NCBI RefSeq assembly: GCF_000143415.4 | Contig: NW_003314269.1 | Location: 335,878-399,877 of the forward strand | DNA length: 64,000 bases | Source: Selaginella moellendorffii | Taxonomy: Eukaryota; Streptophyta; Lycopodiopsida; Selaginellales; Selaginellaceae | Direction of reading: 5' to 3' | In this document: one piece after another, positions 1 to 9,966 of the stretch | Numbering within the stretch: the stretch's first letter is position 1 | How the letters are laid out: every line of letters starts with the position of its first letter | Notes under the pieces: model-generated | The model's input: the letters and a program-made list of their open reading frames with translations, nothing else | The model's database searches: none | What the model was told of the DNA's origin: nothing | Translations under genes and position numbers: made by a program

Positions 1-692
1 TTAAGTTGTTCACCATGACCCCAAGGCATCCCCCACACTTGGCAATACACTCAAGCTAGCCCTTCCAGCTAAAGGTCCATAATGATTGAGATTGGGTGTC
101 CCCATCTCATTCACCACGTCCTTGGTGCCACTTGCATTAAAGTGTTCAAGTTAGATATGCCGAGCTTTCACACTAAGCAATTTAATTGTGTATCATAACT
201 TTGGGGCATCCCCCGTTTGGTAGTGTGCTCAAGCTAATCTCCTTACTGAGAGTCCATGACCATTGAAAAATAAGTGTCCTCATATTCCAACCCTTCACCA
301 CATTCTAGTGAGTTAGGACTCGAACCCAAGCACTAGAGGGTTGGGACTTGAACCCAACCTTCATATGTGCATCTACCAACGGCATCACATAAGATGCCTG
401 GTGTGACTCCCCACGCCGGTGCACAAATTTATACTTAAAGCATGCTACAAATCACAGTTTAGGAACTTAGATCCTCTACACTGCCAAGTCCTTTTACTTG
501 ACAAGTCTGTGATCATGCATGGACTCCTCTATGCTTAGCCTCATGGGCCACTCCTTTTGAAGTTGGCACCTTCAACTAGGGTATTTGTTCCCCCCAACTT
601 TCCAATCTCACTTAGCAAGTCATCTGACCACCATAACATGGTTCATGTATAAGCATGAAAGTCCTTGACCATCGACTTTTGTTCAAAGCCAT
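1..692 (-). repeat. Inverted partial copy of LARD internal region
   Basis: This stretch reads as the reverse complement of about 7467-8165, the internal part of the LARD-like element. Shared landmarks are the GTGCACCGGCGTGGGGAG segment, the paired TTCGAGTCC-type motifs and the run around ACTAGGGTATTTGTTC. At about 692 it joins directly to an LTR end (GTAAGCGACTAAATTTTCC on the plus strand). The roughly 2.2 kb that should lie between LTR and this internal segment is therefore missing. No gene is visible. Confidence 0.75.
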
Positions 693-855
693 TGTAAGCG
701 ACTAAATTTTCCATTCTACTTTAGTCACATAACCACACCTCTGACCACTTGGAGGAGTCTCACGCACAACCTCCGTAAGTCCTATCCTGGACTTAGGGAC
801 TTGCTAGCCGTAAGAATGGCATCCATGCCACTCAACCATTGCACATTGGTCCAAG
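693..855 (-). repeat. LARD LTR 3' end, inverted fragment
   Basis: This is the reverse complement of the last ~165 bp of the 1.8 kb LTR (compare 5092-5255). It runs from the terminal CTACA-type end through GGCATCCATGCCACTCAAC to GGTCCAAG, where the TRIM-like LTR begins at 856. The TRIM therefore appears to be inserted into, or recombined with, an older LARD LTR. Confidence 0.7.
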
Positions 856-1838
856 TGTAGTGCATGTGATCATGGGATGAGATTTGGATATACTATCACC
901 ATGGATCCTTGGAACCTTAGGGGATAAATAGGGATAAAATAGCCACTAAGGGCTTTCTCATCAAGCAATTGCCCCTTTTCCAGTTGACTTAAGGGGAGAG
1001 AGATAAGGTGTGCTATATCGGAGCAAATGGCACGAGTTCGATTCCCATTGATTAGTGGCTACTTAAAAGTATAATATACCCTTGAGCAAGGTATATTCCT
1101 ACCCCTAAATTTGAAATCGTATGTATTGGGCATCCATGCATACGTCCTTCCTCTTGTGTGGAGTATCCACGGACGAAGGTATCCACCGTGGGACTATGGT
1201 ACGGGTGGATGTACTCAAGGTATATTCCTACCCCTAAATTTGAAATCGTATGTATTGGGCATCCATGTATACGTCCTTCCTCTTGTGTGGAGTATCCATG
1301 GACGAAGGTATCTACCGTGGGACTGCGGTATGGGTGGATGTGCTCAAGGTATATTCCTACCCCTAAATTTGAAATTATATGTATTGGGCATCCATGCGTA
1401 CGTCCTTCCTCTTCTGTGGAGTATCCACGGATGAAGGTATCCACCGTGGGACTGCGGTACGGGTGGATGACTAGTTGCCTCACATGGAATAACTGGTCTA
1501 CACAATGGAAGGATTGGTAGATTGAGTGCGGAAATGGAGGTGTTGATTCCTTTTAGCTTAGTAAGGGTTGTTAGTCAATAGTCAATGAGGACATTGACAT
1601 CTTTGAAGGGGGGGTGAGTGTAGTGCATGTGATTATGGGATGAGATTTAAATATACTGTCACCGTGGATCCTTGGAACCTTGGGGGATAAATAAGGATAA
1701 AATAGCCACTAAGGGCTCTCTCATCAAGTAATTGCCCCTTTTCCAGTTGGCTTAAGGGGAGAGAGATAAGGTGCGCTACAGTTGGTATCGGAACAAATGG
1801 CATGGGTTCGATTCCCATTGATTAGTGGCTACCTAAAA
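856..1838 (+). mobile_element. TRIM-like miniature LTR retrotransposon, partly tandem
   Basis: Two near-identical ~160 bp direct repeats (856 to about 1015, and 1619-1780) begin TGTAGTGCATG; the second ends GCTACA, giving TG...CA ends. A polypurine tract (GAAGGGGGGGTGAG, 1605-1618) sits immediately before the second repeat. A primer-binding-like TTGGTATCGGAAC follows it (from 1782); the equivalent after the first repeat has lost its first bases. The interior is only ~600 bp with no pol gene. About 58 bp of interior sequence recurs after the second LTR before similarity stops near 1838, so the order is LTR-interior-LTR-partial interior. Size and layout fit TRIM elements; the call rests on structure only. 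Confidence 0.75.
1085..1470 (+). repeat. 129 bp tandem repeat, three copies, in TRIM interior
   Basis: GTATATTCCTACCCC recurs at 1091, 1220 and 1349, an exact 129 bp period. Because 129 is 43 codons, several frames stay open across the array on both strands and give repetitive ORFs of about 107-143 codons. I read these ORFs as by-products of the repeat, not as genes. Confidence 0.85.
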
Positions 1839-3428
1839 TATGGAGCATCCAAGGCTTGATCACAAAGACCACATTTTCAGATATCCACATTGCACTAACA
1901 CTCTTCTTCAACCACCTTCAAGATCCAATTGTGAAGCTAAAACATTAACAAGAAAAATGACATGGAAAATCAAACTCTAAGGAAACTTCCTCATCATTTA
2001 AAATAATAATGCCACTTCCACTAACACAAGTGTTAGTAATGTCAATACCTCAACCTCATACCTTCTCTATCCAACAATCTACTCCAAGTGTTAACAGATC
2101 AACTAATGAGCTATAGCAAATGCTACAACCCTTTCCAACACCTTATGGGCAAACCCTCAAGGAAACAAAGAACAAGGAACCAACTTAAACTTAGCATAAT
2201 GGACCACCATCGAGAATCTAGTCAAAGCTACTACTACGCTACTTTGTGCAAGTAGACTAGCTTCACTATCAACCACTTTGGGGTTAATCATCGTTTAACC
2301 GAGCAACTTCGTAAACACATTGCACATTATCAGATGGATATGATATAAAAATCACAATGACTTGATCATCAATTGAGCAACACCATGAGCAACTCCCACG
2401 TCATTACTACAAAGGTTTATGTGAGTGTCAAGTGTCAACTCGATTCAACAAAATGCAACATAAATGTCACACTCTACCGATAGAGACTTATAACACTAAA
2501 CACCACTAACTTTTGTTCACAACATGGACAAGCTCATGCCATTCTCTTTCCGACCAAACTCAACACTAATCCAACACCAAGCTACTCAAGGAGCAATAGC
2601 AAAGTTCCCCAGAAAAGAATTGAGCATTGCAACTCAAGTCTTCCAATAGCAAGCCTAGACAAAATGGTTTAGCACTTTACCGACATCCATCCCACAACTC
2701 ACCATTTGTAAGACCATCATCTCCAACATGCATCAAGGTAGGGACTCTTGATTGCATAATGTGAACACAAGCAATGAGTCACACCTCGTTGCAAATCATC
2801 TCTCCAAGAAGAGAAGATGATTTACGTGTTTGATCCTTCATCCCCGATGACTCTCTTTTCGGTCTCATCTTTGACTACACCTCAAGCTTGCATTCACACT
2901 GCCTTCAGTCCAATCCAAGAAAAGTTTATGAGAGAGCACGACAATGATTACTTGAACCAATAGACTAATCCCTACAGTCTTGGTTCATTCACTTGTAATC
3001 ATGCCTAGGAAAGATCCACTAGTGCCGTGCTAAACAGCTACGGACCAACCTATTTGCCACTCATAGCAAACCTAGGAAGGTTTGCTTTCACTCACGGTAC
3101 ATGGAACAACTCATGGAACAACTAATAGGCTAACATTAATCTTGCCAACTCAAAGTGTAACCTTGAGTTGTTAATGTGCCTCACTCACGAGCCCAAGCTC
3201 AAACTCGTGTAAAACGGTATGGCTCATTCCATCCTATGAGCCCAAGAGCAAGCTCACAGAATATAGTACAACAAGGTAACGAAATCCATACCTAAGGAAC
3301 AATTGCGAAGCCTTTGCACCCAAACGTGTACCCACTTGGATCATCGTTTTTATCTCTGCGTATGCAACGAGACTAGTTACCCAATCTCGTTGGATAGTAC
3401 TCGCCGAGACTCATCCTCTGATACCAAA
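1839..3428. repeat. Non-coding dispersed repeat; PBS-like end on minus strand
   Basis: About 1840-2660 is repeated in the same orientation at about 15317-16135. The remainder (2661-3428) has no recognisable coding sequence. Its right end, CTCTGATACCA at 3416-3426, is the complement of the plant initiator-tRNA-Met primer-binding site. Read on the minus strand it gives TGGTATCAGAG just after a CGCTACA end, as expected at the start of the interior of a reverse-oriented retrotransposon. Confidence 0.6.
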
Positions 3429-3435
3429 TGTAGCG

Positions 3436-3548
3436 CACGTGGTTTTGACCCTTTATCCTATGGTGATTTACCATAGGATAACACCACGAAGCGGAACCTA
3501 AACCCTCTTTGTGCCACGTGACAGATGCCACGTGTCACATGCCACGTG
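3436..3548. promoter_or_regulatory. G-box (CACGTG) cluster in the LTR
   Basis: CACGTG occurs at 3436, 3515, 3529 and 3543, the last three as GCCACGTG(T/A)C. Further single copies are at 3714, 3887 and 5084. GCCACGTGTC fits G-box/ABRE motifs bound by plant bZIP and bHLH factors. Placement at the 5' end of an LTR, the usual U3 promoter region, suggests transcriptional control of the element. Activity is inferred. Confidence 0.5.
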
Positions 3549-3895
3549 TCCATAGGAACCCGAGGTTCAGGGCCTTGGGCCATTGAACGAAAGAACAGTG
3601 CCAAACTCCCAAGCATAAAGCCCAAGGAGCGAAGGGACAGGAGCCCAGAGCGACTTAGAACAGTCTGTGAGACACAAAATCCCTAGGCCCCAAAGTGGAG
3701 CCGGAAAGGGTGCCACGTGGTAGTGGCTGAAGCGAGAGCCAAACGAGCGTAACACGTTTGGACCAAAAGCTCCAACTTGAAAAGTCAAGAGCGGGAGTGG
3801 AACTCCCAACGAAGTGCTCGAGGAACGAGCACGAAGCGAGCAAAAAGCGAGGCTCCAAAAAGGGACCCAAAAGGACCAACACATGACACGTGGAA

Positions 3896-4102
3896 GTGTC
3901 CGAGATGGACTCGAGTTGGAGTCCGAAGTGGAGTCCGAGATGGACTCGAGTTGGAGTCCGAAGTGGAGTCCGAGATGGACCCGAGTTGGAGTCCGAAGTG
4001 GAGTCCGAGATGGACCCGAGTTGGAGTCCGAAGTGGAGTCCGAGATGGACCCGAGATGGAGTCCGAGATGGAGTCCGAGATGGAATCCGAAGTCGAGACC
4101 GG

Positions 4103-4146
<44 letters not shown>

Positions 4147-4257
4147 TCGGGACCGAGACCGAGACCAAGGCCAAGGCCGAGACCGAGCCCGAGCCCGAGT
4201 CCGAGTCTGAATCCGAGTCCGAGTCCGAGTCCGAGTCCGAGTCCGAGTCCGAAGCCT
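3896..4257. repeat. 35 bp minisatellite plus GA-rich hexanucleotide arrays
   Basis: Units of about 35 bp (AAGTGGAGTCCGAGATGGAC plus CCGAGTTGGAGTCCG) are followed by GAGACC, GAGCCC and GAGTCC hexamers. Stop codons are almost absent in all six frames. The array is about 128 bp longer in the right LTR. Confidence 0.9.
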
Positions 4258-5258
4258 GAGAGGGTGAAAGCCCAAAGCGTTCGTCTCCCAGACCCTGGGG
4301 GGTTTGGTGAGCTCCAAAAGTATAGTAGGGGGAGGACTGCAGTGGAGCCAGTTTGGCCAGGAAAGGCCAGTTTGGCCCAGGAAGGCCGGACCCAGTGTTG
4401 GGTGATGAGATGCCCACTGTGAAGTCCAAGACTAGAGTGAACACGGACCGACAAGCGGGGTAGCTTGGTGAAGTGTTCAAGAGCCGGCTCCAGTTCCCCC
4501 GGGAGATCGACTGGCCGATGCTCCCAGTCCAAGTGTGGGTGGCACTACCTACTTGGATACCTGTCGTGGCTCAATGGAACCTCGCTCTAAGCCCATGGCT
4601 AGAGCACCTAAAGGCGGAAGGCGGGGAGAGTACCCAGGTGGCTCGCGTAAGGCCACGGTGTTCCGAAATGTTGTCCCAAAGGCCCAAACTGTGGAAAGGA
4701 AGAGGAGCAGTCCTCTGGGGTAGTGACCAAGGACACAGTCGTGTGGTGAGGAAGTCCCAGAGGACTGTGGGACTTAGTGGTCGGGCCTGTGGGTCTCGAT
4801 CCAGTGGCAGTGTTGGCAAGCACGGCCAGGGGCAGAAAGGGACTTAGTGGGGACTGACAGAGGGATATTGGGGAAGGTTATTCCCCTTGTCGGTGGGCAT
4901 CCTAAGGATGCTAAGGAGTGGATCTGAGATGACCACTCACGGATGGTTTGCCTAGTCTTGGAGAGCCAAGACGGTGATGCAAGTGGTATTGGACTACCAG
5001 TGTGGCAAAGGTGATTGGGCATGGCCTTAGCGTAACAGGCTGCTATGTCAGTGGTACCTTTGAGTGTCGGCCATGGGATCGGACACGTGGTGCACTTGGA
5101 CCAAGTGCAAATGTTGAGTGGCATGGATGCCATTCTCGGGGCTAGCAAGTCCCAAGTCCTGGATTGGACTTATGGAGGTTGTGAATGAGACTCCTCCAAG
5201 TGGTCAGAGGTGTGGTTAAGTGACTAAACTAGAATGGAAAATTTAGTCGCCTACAATT

Positions 5259-5270
5259 TGGTATCGGAGC
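5259..5270 (+). promoter_or_regulatory. Primer-binding site, initiator tRNA-Met type
   Basis: TGGTATCGGAGC differs by one base from TGGTATCAGAGC, the complement of the plant initiator tRNA-Met 3' end. It lies 3 bp after the LTR end, the standard spacing for minus-strand priming. Confidence 0.75.
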
Positions 5271-8200
5271 TGTTCCTTAGTCTGACTTTTATTGGTGCTC
5301 AAATATATCACCACTGGTGTTGGCAACGGAAGGTCCGAGAAGTGGGCCTATCCTTGAGGAGTAGCAGGTCGGGAAGATATGGCTCTCCATTACAGTTCAT
5401 GTGTGAACTTGTAGACAAGGTGGTGGATAGAAAAGGGCCAATAATGGAACGACTTTGGGATCTTGGGAACAGTATATGGTTTTCCTCAAAGAGTTGAGGA
5501 TGTGATCCAGATGAGCGTTTGACTTAGCAAACTGGCTAATGTAGTTGTGGTAAACAACTACAGTTGGGATCACGGGAAAGATAAAGACTCCAAAGCAATA
5601 AAGGAGTCACAAGATTTTCCTCATATAGTTGAGGTTGGTGCTCATGAATGTGAGACCAGAAGTAATGACCGTGGGAGGTCAAATACGGAAGAGGACTCAA
5701 GTCCTTGAAAAGGTAGCCGGGGCTACCTCTAATAAATGCTGGAACAACCCAAGGAGTTGGGGGTGTATTAAGTGGATGAGTTGGTGTTCTCATCACATGG
5801 ACAAATAGTCCTAAGGGGCAAAGGTTGCCCCCAGAGAACAAAATCAAATGTCGGAGTAACACTTGTGAAAATAGTCCTTTTGAGTAGGACAGGAATGCAA
5901 GAAGTGTATTCCAGTGAGCTAGTGCCTCACAAGTAGGACCTTACGGGTCTGTGGATTAACCAAGTTCAAAACTGCTGGATGACTCAAGTAGAGTCAACGG
6001 ATGGTCCTAAAAGGACTGATGGAAGCATTTGGACTGAGGTGTGTTGTACCCCACAAAGGATGGGGGGGGATCATAGGATCCAAGGATGAGAATAGAGGGT
6101 ATCTCATCGATGGCAAAATGTGCCATGCTAAAGTTATGGGAAAGGTGTTCCCAGAAGAAAACAACTTTGACATAAAGTTGTGTGTGACCTCTATGGTGCA
6201 GTGCTAACGGATGGTTGGCATGAGAAAGAGCGGTGTTGGTCTTGGCAAAGACTTAGACACGAAGGGGAAATGTCATAGAGGTAGGCTCGTGGAGCTGATG
6301 GTGTGGAGACACTAAATGTGCCAAGGTGTGATACCTTGAGGCTATGTTGGTGGGTTCATGAGAACCCCTTGCCATAGGAATCCCAATGGAAATGGGAATA
6401 GCATAGCCTAAGCTGTAGAGCATGCAGTTGGAGTGTGGTGACCCAGATAATGATGGAGGTGTGAAAGCACCAAGCAATGAGTTGTAGGACTTGACAACTA
6501 TGAGGCAACTAAGCAAGAGGTGCAAAATAACTGATTAAACGGGTAGAAGGTAGCTACCCAAGACTTCTTAATAGCATAGGGAAGTTGGATATACCCTTAC
6601 GGGGGATAAGTTGCTTGTGTTGCAATATAGTAAGTCAATATCATAAAAGGAAATACTCATTGTCAAGAAAGCCATCATTGGGACACCCGAACACTCTAGA
6701 ACACCAGAAGGTGGTATTTGATGTCGCGAGGGCAATGGATAAAGCCCAAGGGACTAAGTCCCTAGCGAATGATGGATAGAAGGTGCTATCCAAATGTCCA
6801 AGGTTGCGGAGACAGGAGAGGACTGTCTACCCGAGTTAGACAAAGCCAAAAATGGAATTTTGGCAAGGCTAGTGATGGGCATGTAAAGGCCCATAAGCAA
6901 CAATGTAATCCCAGTGTGTGGGATTATAAGGTGAGCATACCCGGATTGAGGAACCACTCCCTAGGCTATTGGGTAGATTCATCCCTAAGAATACTTGCTA
7001 AAGCATGATAGAAAGTGCAAAGCTATCCTCCTGGTCTGGAGGAGAATGACCAAAGGAAAGGTGTGAAGCCAAAAAGCAAGAAGCGAGGGGATAGAACCGA
7101 ACCGTAGGAATCAAAGGGCATAACCAAGGTTGGTTATGCCAGCTGGGAGTGGAGAATCAAGTGGAGGCTCGAGGGTGTTGCCGCTAGCAACCGTGATGCC
7201 ATGGAGAGTCTAAAATATGGAAATGTCCATGTTAGACTATGTGGCATTTAGAAGGCTTGCAAAAAGGGAGGCCTTAGCAAGCTGAGGGACAAAGTTCCTT
7301 CAAAGTTCCCAAAGACGATTCTAGGTAGCTTAGTACCTAGAAAGGCCAAGTGTAAATGGTTCATGGAATGCGCGAAATCAGAGTGGCGCAGCAGAAGCGT
7401 GGTCTTGAAGCTTGCCATGAGGCAAGGCTATCAAGGTTAGGGAAGTAGTTCCCGAGTGTTCAAGGAGAGGGCTTTGAACGAAAGTCAATGGTTAAGGACT
7501 TTCACGCTTATGCAGGAACCATGTTACAGTGGTCGAAGGACTTGCCAAGCGAGATTGGCACGTCGGGGGAACAAATACCCTAGTTGAAGGTGATAACTTC
7601 AAAAAGGGTGGGCCATGGGGCCGAGCATGGAGGAGTCCATGCATGATCACAGACATGTCAAGTGAGAGGACTTGGCAGTGTGGAGGAACTAGGTTCCTAA
7701 GTTGTGATCTGTAGCGCGCTTTAAAAATAAGTTGGTGCACCGGCGTGGGGAGTCACGCCAGGCATCTTGTGTGATGCCGTCCGTAGATGCATATACGGAG
7801 GTTGGGTTCGAGTCCCGACCCTCTAGTGCTTGGGTTCGAGTCCCAAATCACTAGGGCGTGGTGATGGTTTGGAATATGAGGACACTCATATTTCGGTGGT
7901 CATGGACTCTCAGTGGGGAGACTGGTTTGGGCACACCGCCAAGCGAGGGATGCCTCAGAGTCGTGATGCACGGTTAGATTGCTTAGTGTGAAAGCTCAGC
8001 GTATCTAACTTGAACGCTTTGGTGCAAGTGGCACCAAGGTCGTGGTGAGTGAGATGGGGACACCTAATCTCAGTTGCTATGAACCCTTGTCCGTAAGGGC
8101 TGGCTTGGGTGCACCGCCAAGTGTGGGGGATGCCCCCGGGGTTATAGTCAACAACTTGGAGGTCTAGAAGACCAAGTACCTCTTGGCAACTCTGTTAAGG

Positions 8201-9353
8201 TGCCAAGGTGAGATCACTAGGTGATCTTATGGCCAGATAAGGACAAGGTCCTTGGTTGGCTAAGGAATGAAGTTCCTGGTTCAAAAATGTTGAAATTGAA
8301 CTATTTAAGGTGGTGTGGCTTGGTCGTGATGACCAAGTGGGAAGAGCACCTAAGGGAAATAAACTATGTCCTTGCAATGGCATAGTGAGTCCGAGGAAAG
8401 TAGTCTCTATAAAAGACCCATGGGAGGGTCACGAAGTTGGGCCATGGATAGAGCCCATAGCAGAAGATGCTAAAGAGATGTACTAGGGGTGAACATCCTC
8501 CGGATTTGGCAAAGAAGAGTCTTTGCTATGGAACTGAAACAATACCTCAAGGAGGGAGGTAGAGATTCGATGTTGTTTGGTGCAACAATCAACGGATAGG
8601 AGCAAAAGATGAGTGGCCAAGATAGGGCCGTGGAATCCCTTGGAAAGAATCCAAGTGACAAAGTTAGGCGAGGAACACTAATGTGTTGGACGCTAACAAG
8701 TTGCGGGAAAGGAAGTGTGTTTCCAAGGAGGGATTCCGAAATGCTCCGATTTGGCGAAAGTGGAAGCTCCAAGGGAGGGAGCGGTAAGGTAGCCAAATGA
8801 TAGGGCCATGAACAGCCTTAGCACAAAGTATGATAACTGGAACTTTGGCACGAAATAGAAGAGAGGATGATGGTGCCTTCGAGTAGAGAACTTCCTAGGA
8901 TGGGAAGTGGAGTTGCACAAAAGGTGCAAGGCAAGGTGTCGGAGACACCTAGGAAATTGACTCCAAGAAGTCAAAATTCAAAGTTCCAAAGTGCAAAGGT
9001 TATATCGATGGAAATTGAGACTACTCGAGAAGGAGTAGTGGGATTGACTTAGAGAAGGGTCTCTAAGAGGTTTAGCGAGAACTAAACCAATAAAAGGAGA
9101 GAACCACTATATGTGGTCCAATCAGTCTCTAAGTTGGAGAGACTACCCTCCTTAGAGGATATGCAAAAGGCATGGTGAGCCTTCAATGTCCAACCATTGA
9201 CGAATATGGAGAAGGCATGGTGAGCCTTCAATGTCACACCATTGACAAATATTGGCTACGCGCCAAGGATAGAAATGGTAACACATGCGGGTGTTACTTT
9301 ATAAAATGGTTCACCGTTCGATGAGGACATCGAACTTCGTCTATGGGTGGTGG
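5271..9353 (+). mobile_element. LARD interior, no recognisable protein
   Basis: This is about 4.1 kb with only short ORFs (87 codons or fewer at the left end, none resembling gag or pol). It contains an initiator-tRNA-Met-like 27-mer at 7377-7403 and a pair of TTCGAGTCCC motifs at about 7807-7847. The part from about 7467 to 8165 is found inverted at 1-692. Confidence 0.65.
7377..7403 (+). other. Segment resembling the 5' half of initiator tRNA-Met
   Basis: The 27 bases begin ATCAGAGTGGCGCAGC, matching from memory the first 27 nt of plant initiator tRNA-Met (acceptor strand, D arm, start of anticodon arm) with one mismatch (A at 7393). The A box region is included. Nothing downstream gives the matching T arm and 3' acceptor strand, so this is a fragment and not a tRNA gene. 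Confidence 0.55.
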
Positions 9354-9922
9354 AGTTGTGAGAAACCAAAATCCCTAGGCCCCAAAGTGGAGCCGGAAAG
9401 GGTGCCACGTGGTAGTGGCTGAAGCGAGAGCCAAACGAGCGTAACACGTTTGGACCAAAAGCTCCAACTTGAAAAGTCAAGAGCGGGAGTGGAACTCCCA
9501 ACGAAGTGCTCGAGGAACGAGCACGAAGCGAGCAAAAAGCGAGGCTCCAAAAAGGGACCCAAAAGGACCAACACATGACACGTGGAAGTGTCCGAGATGG
9601 ACTCGAGTTGGAGTCCGAAGTGGAGTCCGAGATGGACTCGAGTTGGAGTCCGAAGTGGAGTCCGAGATGGACCCGAGTTGGAGTCCGAAGTGGAGTCCGA
9701 GATGGACCCGAGTTGGAGTCCGAAGTGGAGTCCGAGATGGACCCGAGTTGGAGTCCGAAGTGGAGTCCGAGATGGACCCGAGATGGAGTCCGAGATGGAG
9801 TCCGAAGTGGAGTCCGAGGTGGACCCGAGATGGACCCGAGTTGGAGTCCGCAGTGGAGTCCGAGATGGACCCGAGATGGAGTCCGAGATGGAGTCCGAGA
9901 TGGAGTCCGAAGTCGAGACCGG

Positions 9923-9966
<44 letters not shown>

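Larger units (their letters stand above)
3429..5255 (+). repeat. LARD left LTR
   Basis: This is a 1,827 bp terminal repeat with TG...CA ends, directly followed by a tRNA-Met primer-binding site. It carries seven CACGTG hexamers, three of them within 34 bp (3515-3548), then a 35 bp minisatellite and hexanucleotide arrays at about 3896-4257. The long ORFs predicted here on both strands are low-complexity by-products of those arrays. Confidence 0.8.

Noticed and set aside
1052-1520. Three overlapping repetitive ORFs
   Set aside because: They are products of the 129 bp tandem repeat in the TRIM interior, present on both strands at once.
1781-1830. Extended tRNA-like sequence after the TRIM primer-binding site (GGGTTCGATTCCC)
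   Set aside because: It could be an extended PBS or a B box, since the motif is nearly self-complementary; the sequence alone does not decide.
3567-4532. Long low-complexity ORFs on both strands (up to 321 codons), and again at 9256-10352
   Set aside because: They come from stop-free GAGTCC/GAGACC arrays in the LTR, are open in all frames, change frame with the 35 bp unit, and have no domain.
7735-7860. A possible complete tRNA gene around the TTCGAGTCCC motifs
   Set aside because: No matching acceptor stem, D arm or anticodon arm could be folded upstream; only T-arm-like hairpins exist.
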